56,500 nucleotides of DNA from the IMG/VR virus record IMGVR_UViG_3300020578_000086, positions 1-56,500 of that record. One strand, given 5' to 3'. The notes beneath the pieces are model-generated. The model had not been told where the DNA came from. It searched no databases and was given only the letters and a program-made list of their open reading frames with translations. Shown piece by piece: positions 27,501-36,038 of this stretch. Each line of letters begins with the position of its first letter. Position 1 is the first letter of the stretch. The position numbers were made by a program, and so were the translations under genes. This stretch comes from a virus.

Positions 27501-30500
27501 AAGATCAACAGGATTAGGTTCGAACTCCGGTATAGGTGCCTGGTAATAACCCTCCCAGCTATCTTCATAGCCATTAGCGTATTTTGCTACATAAGCATAA
27601 GTAGCTTCTGGGAGTATTACGTCGATAAAGTTATTCTTTATCTCATTTATGAAGTTGTTATCTGTATCATAAGCAATCATTTCAACTGTGTACTTACCTA
27701 CATATGGAAGTATAAGTTGGTGATTGATTAAATCGTCTATAGGTTTAATTCCTGAGACATAATTGAACTGATGAATAGGATTTTCTGGTGCAGTCAGAGT
27801 AACTTTCCATTCCATCTGATAGAAATCACCTCTACCTAATTCATCCCATGTATATAAGTTTCCAACATGCCCACCTTTAGGTGAAATAGTTGGTACTGAA
27901 GTATAACCAATGCCTGGGTTAGTAACACTTACACCTTCGTGAATTTCAATTTCATCACCAGCAACAGTAGTAATCACAACCGGAGAACCATCGAACTTAG
28001 AAAGAACAACTTGTGAAAAAGGTTGGATCACGCCACTTACAATCGTGCCTTCAGGAATGCCTGGACCTTTTATTATTCTGTTTGGGCTAACAGCGTTGCT
28101 ACCAACAACAGGCAACAATGGAGTCAAGTCTAAAACGTTTCCTGCAACAGCAGTTACGGTAAAGTTGAGAATTTTTAGTTGTCCGTTTCTTAATTCAGCG
28201 GGCGCAGATAAACCGCAGACTTCGCCGCCAGTTCCGTCTCCACCTCCTACAACAAAAGTTGGGGCATATCTATAAACGTTGCCAGGACTAACTATTTCAA
28301 CGGCCAGCAACTGTCCAGAACCTAAAGGCAATTCACTCACATATCCTTTAAGTACTGCATCGCTTCCTCCACCAAGTGAGTTCCATGTGTATGGGACTTC
28401 GTTCCATGTAATGTCAAACTGAGTTTTTAAGTCAAGAGGTGCACCCACAGGTGAACCTGCAACATTAATAAAGCCAAAGATTGGTGCGTTATCATTAAGA
28501 TAGCCAATCGGCGAATTATTCACTGTTACCAGGTCTAAGTTGATAGAAGAACCTATATTTGGTAAAATGTCAACAGTTGGTATGTTGCTATACTTTAAGC
28601 CTTTTGTAGTAAAACCAATGCTTTCGATTTCGAAAGGAATGTCTGTTGATAAGCAATTAAAACCTTGAGCTGATGCAGTTACGTACTGTGTTCCTGAGAT
28701 TCTAAAAACGCTTGCCTGAAAAAACCCTGCTGTAGGTAAGGCGGAATAATTAGAACCTTGGTGCAATCCTGCTTGAATCGCAAAGTTGGTCACTTCTCCG
28801 TTAGGGCCTACAACATTAACCGTGATTCTTATCGGCACTTCATATACACCACCGCTTAACGTAATGACATCTCCAGGCTGATAACCCGTACCACTTGGTG
28901 TAAGTGGAGCAATGATTCCTAAAGAATATGCACGCATCTTTGCGTACCCGGTTGCTTGCTGGTATGCTTGTCCGGGAAAAGATACTTGAGGTATTTCACC
29001 CCAGTAAGGTCCACCTGAAGTTGCAATAAGCGCACCGTTTATGTTATACTTATTTGTATATTCTTCTAATAAATCAAAGTATGGCGGCGAAGGCAGAGTT
29101 TCATCTGAATCAAAAGAAATAGTACTTTCTATTTCAATCGATTTCTTTTCAGCATCAAAGTCGATCTGACGAGTAAGATCTACATTAAAGTAATTACTTG
29201 GATCATTCCAAGAATTTATTGAGTATCTATCATAATAAACACCTTCACCTGTAATATCAACTATTTTTGAGTTAAGAGGCAAGAATTTTTCTTTTAAGTA
29301 TCTCTTTAATGCAAATAGTTTAACTAAGACTTCTTCGTTAGTATAATCAAAAGCATCTTGCGTAAGAGGCACGCCAAATGTATCAAATACACCTTTATCT
29401 TTTATGATGTCATAAAATAAACCAAATCTACTAGTTTTCTTATAGTGTTTACTAGGTACTAAAGAAATTTCTTTCTTGGTGTCGCCTTTTGTGTCTAGTT
29501 GAAAAGGAATTTGTACTTGCCTGTACTTACCAAAATACTCGTCATCTTGGTTAACATTTAAGAAGTATTCTTTAACACGAATGTCATAATAACCAAACCA
29601 GTTAAGTATGTTAACCAATCCTTTATAAGATCCTACATAGGGCCAGATATTGTTGCCTTCAAGCAACATTTCTTTTCTCTTGGCGTTAAGAAGCAAGTTA
29701 TCTGTTAAATCTTCGTTTATATCAGATTTTCTGAGTATGAGCTCTTGTTCGTAATCAACATCACGACCAAAGTTTTGTAGAAGCAAGCCTAATCTTTCAT
29801 CTTCTGCGACGGTTTCTCCTTCATATAGACCAAGAAAGATTCTTATAGGTGTTTCATAAGTAACATCATCAATGTTAATCTGCGCCGCGTAAACACCTTC
29901 AATATCAGATCTTAAACCAATGTTAAGAGCAAAGGCTTCTTGTGGAATTCTTTGATGAACAGTTCTTTGATAAGTAGAATTCCCTATTGGAAATGTATCA
30001 GGCGCCGCACTTTCTTGTGGGTCATTAAACTCAAAGAAAAAATCATTTATTTTTTCTACTGTTGGGTAATCTTCATTGTAGACTACGTCAAACAAGAAAA
30101 ATTCTTTATCACTATTCTCTTCTATGTATGCACGATATATTGGAATAACTCCAAATTTCATTGTACCCGTTGAAGTAGTAGGAATAATCTGAGCAGATTC
30201 AAAGGTAAGTTCGGTTGGAGAAACTTTTACCAAATCATGTCTTCCGTCTAATGAAGTAGATCCAAACGTATCAAAAATGCGTATAGTATTACCTACGCGT
30301 AGATTATGAGGCTTAAAAAACTCTAATGTTACATTACCAGCTGATAAATCCGTACTGATAGTTACTGTGTTGTACGTTGTGTCTATTTCTGTTATAAAAG
30401 AGGGTTGGGTCAAGACTCCACCAGTTACAAACATTCCAATCTCAAGAGTAGATATTATTCCAGGAGGGATTCCCCATATTTTACTGAGTTTTGAGGCCAA

Positions 30501-31061
30501 AACATTGCCCGTCACAGTAATAGTAGCAATCTTTATAGAAGCACTTGTACCATTGGCTGAATAACTCACAACATCAATAGGGCTGTATTCATCTGATCTT
30601 GGATATGTATATGAATCGTTTCCATTGGAGTCATATACATTTTCAACAATGAATAATTGATCGGTTGATACTAAACCCGTTGAAATCGGCTCAAGAAAAT
30701 GGTTGGTAAATAAGAAAGATGAAATGTATGAAAACCCTTTGTTTTCTAATGGATAAGTTACATTAAAACTTGTAATTTCTCCACTAACTGAAAGAGTTAG
30801 ATCAATAGGATCAGTATTCCATATCGCTTCAGTTTGTGCATCTTCAAATCTTAAGTAACTTCCGGGATTGTATCCTTGCCCACCGGCCAAAATCTCTACA
30901 TAAATAATTCTGCCTTCAAAATCGGTATACGCATTAATAAGTGCGCCGTTTCCCTTTATGTCTCCGGGATCGACAACCGTAACAACAATCGACTTTGACT
31001 CTGTTGGAGATAAGCTGTTACCCTTCTTATCAAATAGTCTTAATTTGTTTACTAACAGCAT
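24522..31061 (-). CDS. Giant baseplate-wedge/fibre protein in the gp7 position (2179 aa)
   Basis: Follows gp6 and a 90-residue gene, where T4 has gp7 (about 1030 residues); this is twice that size. The N-terminal 100 residues and the stretch about 720-1060 contain recurring 'G-x-G-Y-x-x-x-P' units: GGQGYNPGSYLRF (about 60), GTGYQPGDVITLSGG (about 724), NVYRYAPTFVVGGGDG (about 930), GIGYTSVPTISPKGG (about 1050). Residues about 470-600 are an alpha/beta region (WPYVGSYKGLVNILNWFGYY, then LFALKRYLKEKFLPL). PKD/Ig-like segments occur near 1110-1140 (VGKYTVEMIAYDTDNN) and at the C-terminus (FDRPGKFTLELEITDTNGN). It is beta-rich with no enzyme motif. Role as a wedge scaffold is inferred from position; homology to gp7 is not shown. 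Confidence 0.78.
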   Translation of the reverse strand: MLLVNKLRLFDKKGNSLSPTESKSIVVTVVDPGDIKGNGALINAYTDFEGRIIYVEILAGGQGYNPGSYLRFEDAQTEAIWNTDPIDLTLSVSGEITSFNVTYPLENKGFSYISSFLFTNHFLEPISTGLVSTDQLFIVENVYDSNGNDSYTYPRSDEYSPIDVVSYSANGTSASIKIATITVTGNVLASKLSKIWGIPPGIISTLEIGMFVTGGVLTQPSFITEIDTTYNTVTISTDLSAGNVTLEFFKPHNLRVGNTIRIFDTFGSTSLDGRHDLVKVSPTELTFESAQIIPTTSTGTMKFGVIPIYRAYIEENSDKEFFLFDVVYNEDYPTVEKINDFFFEFNDPQESAAPDTFPIGNSTYQRTVHQRIPQEAFALNIGLRSDIEGVYAAQINIDDVTYETPIRIFLGLYEGETVAEDERLGLLLQNFGRDVDYEQELILRKSDINEDLTDNLLLNAKRKEMLLEGNNIWPYVGSYKGLVNILNWFGYYDIRVKEYFLNVNQDDEYFGKYRQVQIPFQLDTKGDTKKEISLVPSKHYKKTSRFGLFYDIIKDKGVFDTFGVPLTQDAFDYTNEEVLVKLFALKRYLKEKFLPLNSKIVDITGEGVYYDRYSINSWNDPSNYFNVDLTRQIDFDAEKKSIEIESTISFDSDETLPSPPYFDLLEEYTNKYNINGALIATSGGPYWGEIPQVSFPGQAYQQATGYAKMRAYSLGIIAPLTPSGTGYQPGDVITLSGGVYEVPIRITVNVVGPNGEVTNFAIQAGLHQGSNYSALPTAGFFQASVFRISGTQYVTASAQGFNCLSTDIPFEIESIGFTTKGLKYSNIPTVDILPNIGSSINLDLVTVNNSPIGYLNDNAPIFGFINVAGSPVGAPLDLKTQFDITWNEVPYTWNSLGGGSDAVLKGYVSELPLGSGQLLAVEIVSPGNVYRYAPTFVVGGGDGTGGEVCGLSAPAELRNGQLKILNFTVTAVAGNVLDLTPLLPVVGSNAVSPNRIIKGPGIPEGTIVSGVIQPFSQVVLSKFDGSPVVITTVAGDEIEIHEGVSVTNPGIGYTSVPTISPKGGHVGNLYTWDELGRGDFYQMEWKVTLTAPENPIHQFNYVSGIKPIDDLINHQLILPYVGKYTVEMIAYDTDNNFINEIKNNFIDVILPEATYAYVAKYANGYEDSWEGYYQAPIPEFEPNPVDLQPVIPDDIRYTWENAFGRWVNPIFTMTTWDSSQVRWDSLETGNLDGVNKYNYPIKLPIEVIQVSPEDNVEGAVISYTDSTTTPSTLNPTIIVSGQRPYPEIEPAINPNDWVFIRRDDVTYQLEVLNANYATPGQTEIELTSTPPSAFTNSPTTWQVLREIGGTIVLDGNQIYNAVTNPTGIVIGDYIRLFGHDEIPVRFRKQIINKDTLPLPGQPNSITIDGGASDPVYSKGGELGMIYQYRGTDVANGNLNWDTNPVNSTWVIEPSVSNDPLVNDHIGKLYILSATAGPGVPGCLPANPTGELTPGFSVISIYLIDPVSGNSYEQRLRTTHVFFDTSNTGHPFDIWGGLPPGYDGVHVIDFVALDGGSINGLTAHLAATQAAGSSIWLEYEYNEFPTRSYLFQNSGPNAEIFMDFNMYPSSGDFNSALAAEFAVTTTGEGWYYDHGIVSGDYSLLVTNTGYWRNGLGTILTLDDEESELLRSSSSFYVMQRKFDEDFAERRIGTLVQQWQNYRSVTWKESYYHTWDTLDFQERIACDFTITGVDQNGNIQFNNDPTFYFQGIVGGMSNGEKFSQALYELRATDNPGLSRFEYELLGEENVDKEKITGTLNTYDHPDLIIQPTVVTSPSAGDVIISEFTGPAAEIQTYPFIGVTPNDIKMVNPLPKKLSFVGNLKNGSAIISKITGLNENEIYVGEIISGPGLPTSPAFPARIVEINSYQGSVNTLKLDIASTVTQVNCSFDVEWFSNEQVDFTLVFQNATNLKIHAVAATPSTDHLGWLIGQNGISFEDPLNLVNTPICHTYPLKNVAKHFGYGPGLVGAFEGGLKEFLMTSRYYQIYQHEGLNPLSLPGGWYPAADLPLQYSFTMNPPPPALPVWDNDLVAEAQSNRLPYESAIGGAWRWEDTYIGIEPVKLPSGTTVYFSSDASRIAGKTSFYWKLSNENSTLVELTDSEMMFTFDRPGKFTLELEITDTNGNKKNYTRNDFLTIYENS

Positions 31062-31333
31062 TAATTTAAGTACTTATAGTTCTTATCTACGGTGTAATTA
31101 AAGGATTTCTTTATGTTACTTGCGTAGTCCATAATATACGCAATGAATTTTTGTAATTCAACGATGATTGCCTCTCTCTTGGGATCACTAAGAAGGTAGA
31201 ATGAAACAGATCTTTTGATAGAATTATTTCTCCAATCATAGCCAGTGTGCTTAAGATCATCATACTGATGATAAGTGTATTGATAGTAGCTCTGTCTTGT
31301 TAAGTATGCACCCCTTCGCGGTTTATTTTCCAT
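31061..31333 (-). CDS. Small conserved hypothetical protein between gp6 and giant wedge protein (90 aa)
   Basis: Starts MENKPRRGAYLTRQSYYQYT; the N-terminal 45 residues are rich in Tyr, Gln, Arg and His, and the C-terminal half looks helical (SDPKREAIIVELQKFIAYIM). It shares a base with the start of the 2179-residue gene (TAATG) and starts one base after the stop of the gp6-like gene, so it is firmly inside the baseplate operon. Small size and tight packing suggest a minor baseplate component or assembly factor; no family recognised. Confidence 0.7.
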   Translation of the reverse strand: MENKPRRGAYLTRQSYYQYTYHQYDDLKHTGYDWRNNSIKRSVSFYLLSDPKREAIIVELQKFIAYIMDYASNIKKSFNYTVDKNYKYLN

Positions 31334-31334
31334 C

Positions 31335-33029
31335 TTACGTATACTTTATATTTTCAATGTTAATTCTGTGAATGTCCATGTTAAGAGATTTAGAAGTACT
31401 TTTTCCGTAAGCAATGTTGATACTACCAGGTTTAGATTGATCAGATGTGTCATGATAGAAATATCCATTCCTTGCCTCCCAACCACCGCGAATAAGAGCG
31501 TATTCTCCTCTGCCTATCACCACATCCCCAAAAGAATCTATACCGATGTCCGGTTTATTTATGTTAGCAGGATCGCTCTTATAAACTTCATTTTCTTCAG
31601 AAACAAACCAAAGATTAACTGAATCTACTCCTGGGACATTTTCAATAATTGAAATTAAGTCAGACTTAGGTATCTTATCGCGCCTGCGATTATTTAAGAA
31701 GTACTCGCTACATTTAGAAATTACTTGCTGGGATATAGTTTCTTTGCTATACCCTTCAAACGCAGATATATTTATATTGATCACGTATCTTTTAACAACG
31801 GGATCAATGATCTTAACAACCGTAGTTAGAATCTTTTGTCCGCTTTGTTCAACGTAATCATAAATTTTTTGCTTTTCTTCATCTGATAGCAAAAAAAGAG
31901 AATAAGGCACGGTGAAATAATCGCCATTCGTGGGCTTTCTCTTATTAACATCTGGTATCAAGAAAAGATAAACTACATTGTCATCTGTAATGTCATCGTC
32001 ATCAAGTGAGCTAAATGCATCTATAACACTAAAGATGTTAAACTTTTGTAAGAAATACACGTAAGAATCAGCGTTGGCTAACACATAAGAACGGCTAGTT
32101 TTTGGAGCAAGAACTCGCGTTAAATAGATAGGTTCTGCGTCAGACCCAAACATTATAGATTTGTTAATCGAAATGTCAATCACTTCATCAATTTTTAGCG
32201 AGTTACCTAGCAAATCATAAACCGCTTCATCAAAAGCAAATTGCGCATCATCTTCTACTATATTACCAGCGTTTCCAGCTGTAGTCAGATACTCAACCCT
32301 GATTGATGAACCTATAGGCGGTGGAGCGCCAAAGAACCCGTTTCCAAAGTATAGGTCTAATCCTCCACTTATTCCGGTTTTTATTACTACGCCTTTAGCT
32401 TCGTACGGCATATCATAAACAGAATCATATTGTTTCCACTCTTCAGAATTTACATATACCTTAACAAAGAAGTTGTCGATTTGCGCATTCTTCTTAGGAT
32501 TGATTGCGTATGATTGTAAAGGCAATCCAGTACCGGTTACAGTTTGAGCCTCAACAGAGCCTTGTGTAACCTTTACCTCTATAGTATTTTTACCAGTAAG
32601 ATTCATTCTTATTTCTTCTACATCAGTAGTAATAGTATAAGAAAGACCCGTCGAATTATCTAACAATCGTGTGTAATTTGGTATGATAACCGTGTTGCCA
32701 TAAATATCAATAGGATTGCCGTTGTATGTAAGATTAATCGTACCTGTCGCAGCGACCGCCCTAGAAGGGTTATGTCCAGAAATACGCGCAAGACTGCGAA
32801 TAGATACATCGCGAGTAGCAGTAAATATGTTCATCTCAGTAATTCCATCTTCTACGTAATAAAAGATAAGTTTACCTAGATCTATCATTACACCTAAAAG
32901 TTGACCATACGCACTTGCTGGGCTAAATACATCTCCTACTTGCGCAAAAGTTCTTACGAGATAATTTTGTGCATCAGCGGCTAATTCATCGTATCGTATT
33001 CTGTTGTACTTAAAGATTTCTAATGCCAT
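31335..33029 (-). CDS. Baseplate wedge protein, gp6 / baseplate J-like
   Basis: 564 residues (T4 gp6 has 660). The N-terminal region FKYNRIRYDELAADAQNYLV then AYGQLLGVMIDLGKLIFYYV, and ATRDVSIRSLARISGHNPSR, are the typical start of baseplate-J/gp6 proteins. The middle has the gp6-type LDLYFGNGFFGAPPPIGSSI segment and TAGNAGN. The C-terminus (VVKRYVININISAFEGYSKE, then IPKSDLISIIENVPGVDSVN) is the conserved dimerisation/core-bundle domain. gp6 forms the inner ring that joins wedges around the hub. It lies 9 bases downstream of the gp25-like gene, the usual order in contractile tails. Confidence 0.9.
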   Translation of the reverse strand: MALEIFKYNRIRYDELAADAQNYLVRTFAQVGDVFSPASAYGQLLGVMIDLGKLIFYYVEDGITEMNIFTATRDVSIRSLARISGHNPSRAVAATGTINLTYNGNPIDIYGNTVIIPNYTRLLDNSTGLSYTITTDVEEIRMNLTGKNTIEVKVTQGSVEAQTVTGTGLPLQSYAINPKKNAQIDNFFVKVYVNSEEWKQYDSVYDMPYEAKGVVIKTGISGGLDLYFGNGFFGAPPPIGSSIRVEYLTTAGNAGNIVEDDAQFAFDEAVYDLLGNSLKIDEVIDISINKSIMFGSDAEPIYLTRVLAPKTSRSYVLANADSYVYFLQKFNIFSVIDAFSSLDDDDITDDNVVYLFLIPDVNKRKPTNGDYFTVPYSLFLLSDEEKQKIYDYVEQSGQKILTTVVKIIDPVVKRYVININISAFEGYSKETISQQVISKCSEYFLNNRRRDKIPKSDLISIIENVPGVDSVNLWFVSEENEVYKSDPANINKPDIGIDSFGDVVIGRGEYALIRGGWEARNGYFYHDTSDQSKPGSINIAYGKSTSKSLNMDIHRINIENIKYT

Positions 33030-33038
33030 TCCAATTCT

Positions 33039-33401
33039 TTATTTAGCTAGTACGCCAAGGTATTTCCTGCCGTCTATGTATATATCTATGTAAGCAATGT
33101 CTCTTACTGTCCCGGGCACAAAATTAACCTGCAGGTCTAAGTTATAGTACTGAGATTCGGGCACATACTTTGATACTTGGCCAAAAAAGTTTTGTTGTAG
33201 CTGAAATGCATTAAAGTTTAATTCGAATAGATGATATTCAAGATCTAACCCGATGTCAGGCATACCAAGTACTTCACCGCGATTAGTAAAAAGAATCATA
33301 CGAAGTTTGGTTAAGAGAGCTTCTATAGGATTGTGCGTCTCTAGTTGCTTGTAATTGTACTGCGGGTCGTTTATATTTCGACAGTATATTTCCTTTAACA
33401 T
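33039..33401 (-). CDS. Baseplate wedge protein, gp25-like
   Basis: 120 residues (T4 gp25 has 132). The core EALLTKLRMILFTNRGEVLG then MPDIGLDLEYHLFE matches the gp25/GpW lysozyme-like wedge family, including the characteristic 'I-x-T-x-x-GEr...P-x-x-G-x-x-L' pattern. The C-terminal strands include VRDIAYIDIYIDGRKY. gp25 helps form the core bundle with gp6 and nucleates sheath polymerisation, which makes this a contractile tail. The ATG at 33401 lies just before the stop of the 243-residue gene; the gp6-like gene follows. Confidence 0.92.
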   Translation of the reverse strand: MLKEIYCRNINDPQYNYKQLETHNPIEALLTKLRMILFTNRGEVLGMPDIGLDLEYHLFELNFNAFQLQQNFFGQVSKYVPESQYYNLDLQVNFVPGTVRDIAYIDIYIDGRKYLGVLAK

Positions 33402-33402
33402 A

Positions 33403-34134
33403 TCAATGAAATATGTAGAACCAGTCTGGGCTGTTCTCTTCGTCTATTTTTGTTTTGAGCTGTTCAATTTCTTCTTTCCCTTCATCGGTCATTTTACTAC
33501 CGTCTATAGTAATTCCACCGGGAAGATTAAATTGAAACATTCCAAGTATTCTTCCGAGCGATATTTTACCTTGCGCAGTTACATATCTTTGGAAAAACCA
33601 GTCATCGTAAAGTTTGTTTTCTTGTATCTTAACGTAAGTATTTATGAAAAGATTCTTCCTTGGATCTCGACCTAAAATCTTTAAGCGATGTGTATTCAAG
33701 TTAAAGTCGTACCTTACTCTCTCAAGTATAAACGCTTTAGTAAGATCCCAATAAGAATACTGTGCAGTACGTAATACCAAATCATCAGAAGCAAATGGTG
33801 CAAGGTAAATTTCAGCAGCAAGAAGTCGGTTATCACTAAAGTCTCTATCAATCGTTCCTAATCTTCCACCGCCTGAGATTTCTCGGCACTCAAACACGCT
33901 GACTACACAATCAGGGAGTAATATGCTACGAGTCTTTTTAAACTCAGGATCGCTAAACCATTGACGCTGTATTACATAATACTGTGTTTCTACAGCTGGC
34001 CCGTAATTAATATAGAACCAATTTAGAGCTTGGTCAACTATGCGTTCAGCTTCCCTTGCAGGAATGGAATAAGGAAGAGCACCACTTGCGGTGATTTCAT
34101 TATTTATCAGTTCTATTAATTCTTCTCTAGTCAT
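33403..34134 (-). CDS. Virion structural protein upstream of gp25 (243 aa)
   Basis: Begins MTREELIELINNEITASGAL, a helical N-terminus, then ALNWFYINYGPAVETQYYVI, CVVSVFECREISGGG, LVLRTAQYSYWDLTKAFILE and RVRYDFNLNTHRLKILGRDP. The mixed alpha/beta pattern without enzyme motifs, and its place directly before gp25 and gp6, mark it as a baseplate, neck or tail-completion component. The C-terminus is charged and ends with aromatic residues (SPDWFYIFH). It sits two bases upstream of the gp25-like gene. I cannot name a T4 equivalent. Confidence 0.72.
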   Translation of the reverse strand: MTREELIELINNEITASGALPYSIPAREAERIVDQALNWFYINYGPAVETQYYVIQRQWFSDPEFKKTRSILLPDCVVSVFECREISGGGRLGTIDRDFSDNRLLAAEIYLAPFASDDLVLRTAQYSYWDLTKAFILERVRYDFNLNTHRLKILGRDPRKNLFINTYVKIQENKLYDDWFFQRYVTAQGKISLGRILGMFQFNLPGGITIDGSKMTDEGKEEIEQLKTKIDEENSPDWFYIFH

Positions 34135-34141
34135 ATAAAGA

Positions 34142-34486
34142 TTAATCTAATTCAGGTAAAAAACCAAGGCTATTCATGCAATCTTGATCAAAGTATGCGC
34201 GTTGATTTTTGGGATATTCATGAGTAAAAACTACTTTCTCGTCTTCAATAATTTCCAAGATGTAATTACCTTCACCAGTAGTTCCTACTTTAATCACCCA
34301 CTCATTCCCGTTTCTTCTTTCGTCTGCATAGTAAACTTGAACAAAATCAAAACGATTATCATCGTCTTCATCGGTAAGCTCTTCATTAAACTCGAAAGTT
34401 ACACCACCTAATTGTAGTGATTTTTGAATCTTAAAGTCCAAGTGCCCTTCATTCAAAAAGTTCTCAAATGTTTTAATGTGTTTCAT
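34142..34486 (-). CDS. Small protein with capsid-targeting-like leader (114 aa)
   Basis: The N-terminus MKHIKTFENFLNE/GHLDFKIQ belongs to the repeated leader family of this window; F-L-N-E followed by a small residue resembles the T4 internal-protein leader, which ends FIAE before the gp21 cleavage site. The mature part would be an acidic mixed alpha/beta protein (LTDEDDDNRFDFVQVYYAD; EWVIKVGTTGEGNYILEIIE) of about 100 residues. No known domain. It is the only member of the leader family inside the baseplate operon, between the amidoligase-like gene and the 243-residue structural gene. Head packaging is inferred from the leader. Confidence 0.75.
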   Translation of the reverse strand: MKHIKTFENFLNEGHLDFKIQKSLQLGGVTFEFNEELTDEDDDNRFDFVQVYYADERRNGNEWVIKVGTTGEGNYILEIIEDEKVVFTHEYPKNQRAYFDQDCMNSLGFLPELD

Positions 34487-34571
34487 ATTCAGCTTTCAGT
34501 TTTTTGAGAATAGCTTCATTTTTAAGAATTCTTTTTAAGTTCTTTGCCATAGTGCGCCGGTTGCGAGGCAT
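34473..34571 (-). CDS. Candidate very small basic protein (32 aa)
   Basis: A frame from ATG 34571 coding MPRNRRTMAKNLKRILKNEA then ILKKLKAEYETH. It is strongly basic and would form one amphipathic helix. Its stop overlaps the ATG region of the leader-bearing 114-residue gene, a spacing typical of coupled small phage genes. It overlaps another tiny frame (34522-34608); at most one is likely to be real. This one is favoured for its coherent helix. Confidence 0.35.
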   Translation of the reverse strand: MPRNRRTMAKNLKRILKNEAILKKLKAEYETH

Positions 34572-34608
34572 TCCCTGTTTTTCTTTTTTTGCTCTTGCCA
34601 CTACTCAT
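34522..34608 (-). CDS. Alternative tiny basic ORF (28 aa)
   Basis: An ATG at 34608, five bases after the stop of the amidoligase-like gene, opens a 28-codon frame (MSSGKSKKRKTGNASQPAHY, then GKELKKNS). It is Lys/Ser-rich with no predicted fold. It competes with the overlapping 34473-34571 frame in this 127-base gap. Listed so the gap is accounted for; real coding is uncertain. Confidence 0.25.
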   Translation of the reverse strand: MSSGKSKKRKTGNASQPAHYGKELKKNS

Positions 34609-34613
34609 AAGGG

Positions 34614-36038
34614 TTATTTTTTCTTGGATTCTTTATTCTTTTCTCTATTCTTTTCGTCTTGTGCAGCATCTTGAAATGTATTACCACCCGAATTCCCTGT
34701 TTCGATTGGTTGACCTTCAACAATCATAGTTTCTTTGGAAATTTTTGCAAGTTTTCCAATTTCGCCGTTTCGAATAACACCGCGGTTAACTTGACAGTTA
34801 ATGATGTTTTTCTTGTTTTCTATAAAACAGTCATTAAGCTTATTATCAATATGAAGCTCGCATTCAGAAATTTTACTAAAATCAACGGTATTTCCTTTTA
34901 CAAAATTACCGTCTTGTATCCTTGAGTTCTTAATTTTACAATCATAAAACCATGCTCTATGAATAACACCTTCAAGTTCGCAGTTAATAAATTCCATGTC
35001 AGTTAACTTGCAGTTACGCAACTTGGTGTCCTTTAATTGAAAACGTCCAATTTCTTTGTCATAATTAAAGGCGCCTTTCTTCATCTTTCCTGTAATTATA
35101 AGATCAAATAGTTTTTCTCGAATGTTAACCCACATAGATTCCAGTACTTGTGGGTCTGCGTTCATATCAACCCCAACTTCTATTCCAGGAAACGCTTTTT
35201 GGAAAACTTCGTATTTAACAAAAGATTTATACACCTTTTCGTCAATGGCCGTCATTTTTTTAAAGTCCGCCTTTTCTTTGTCAGTAAATCCTTCAAAGTT
35301 TAACGTATCATATAAATGAAGAATAAAGTAATCGACCAAGTCAAGAATTTTCTTTGTCGTCTTTTCATAATCTTTACCACCAAGGTAACGATATTCCAGA
35401 TAACCCTTTTCCGCCTTCAAGAAGTTAACTCCATAGTACTTTTCGTCAGCTGGAAGAGTTAGGGTGGCGCGACTAAATTCTTCTAATGTAGGAGAATAAA
35501 AAAGTACTCTGTTAGGTCTTAGAGACTTAATACTTCTAGCATAAACACTCCCTTCTCTTTTAGGAAAGATGTCATATATCTTTTTCTCATCAAAAGATAA
35601 GATAAACTTAGGTATGTTGATGTTAGGAATAGTAAAACGGGTAGGGACCGCATTTTCATCAATACTAATGTTTACGTGTATAGAACACCTTTCGTTAGTA
35701 TAGCCATTACTGCTGATCCATTCAAAGACTTTAATTAAGACGTTGCGAGCATCTTTGTATTTCATCGGTCCAGTGACTAACTCACACATACTCTTACCAC
35801 CTGAATAATCAGGTTCTAGTTTAAATATGTCAGCAGTAGGAGCTACTGGAGAGTGATAAAGAGGCTTAGGTTCTGTTATAGAACTTAATGCAAGAGGCAC
35901 TACTACCCTTCTTTTTACAAATTTTGCGATGTCTTTAGCGGTTTCAAACACATCCATCGAGCTGTAAAACTCAAACTCGAATCCGCAACGGGCGCTGTCA
36001 AGAACCTCAGTCTTAGTGTAATTCTTTTTAACCTTCAT
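34614..36038 (-). CDS. Amidoligase-like (carboxylate-amine ligase fold) protein with beta-helix-like C-terminal repeats
   Basis: The ATG at 36038 (MKVKKNYTKTEVLD) is preferred to a TTG at 36080 lying deeper in the S1 gene. Residues about 15-300 show amidoligase-family signs: ARCGFEFEFY (the G-x-E-x-E metal/ATP motif), YSGGKSMCELVTGPM and NERCSIHVNIS (the H-x-N motif), and KGYLEYRYLGG. Such enzymes join a carboxylate to an amine using ATP, and related phage genes are thought to act on peptides or cell-wall material. Residues about 330-450 are short repeats with a hydrophobic or Cys residue every few positions (LRNCKLTDMEFINCELEGV; HRAWFYDCKIKNSRIQDG), a pentapeptide-repeat-like right-handed beta-helix. 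The tail is Lys/Glu-rich. The start overlaps the S1 gene by 11 bases. Confidence 0.7.
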   Translation of the reverse strand: MKVKKNYTKTEVLDSARCGFEFEFYSSMDVFETAKDIAKFVKRRVVVPLALSSITEPKPLYHSPVAPTADIFKLEPDYSGGKSMCELVTGPMKYKDARNVLIKVFEWISSNGYTNERCSIHVNISIDENAVPTRFTIPNINIPKFILSFDEKKIYDIFPKREGSVYARSIKSLRPNRVLFYSPTLEEFSRATLTLPADEKYYGVNFLKAEKGYLEYRYLGGKDYEKTTKKILDLVDYFILHLYDTLNFEGFTDKEKADFKKMTAIDEKVYKSFVKYEVFQKAFPGIEVGVDMNADPQVLESMWVNIREKLFDLIITGKMKKGAFNYDKEIGRFQLKDTKLRNCKLTDMEFINCELEGVIHRAWFYDCKIKNSRIQDGNFVKGNTVDFSKISECELHIDNKLNDCFIENKKNIINCQVNRGVIRNGEIGKLAKISKETMIVEGQPIETGNSGGNTFQDAAQDEKNREKNKESKKK

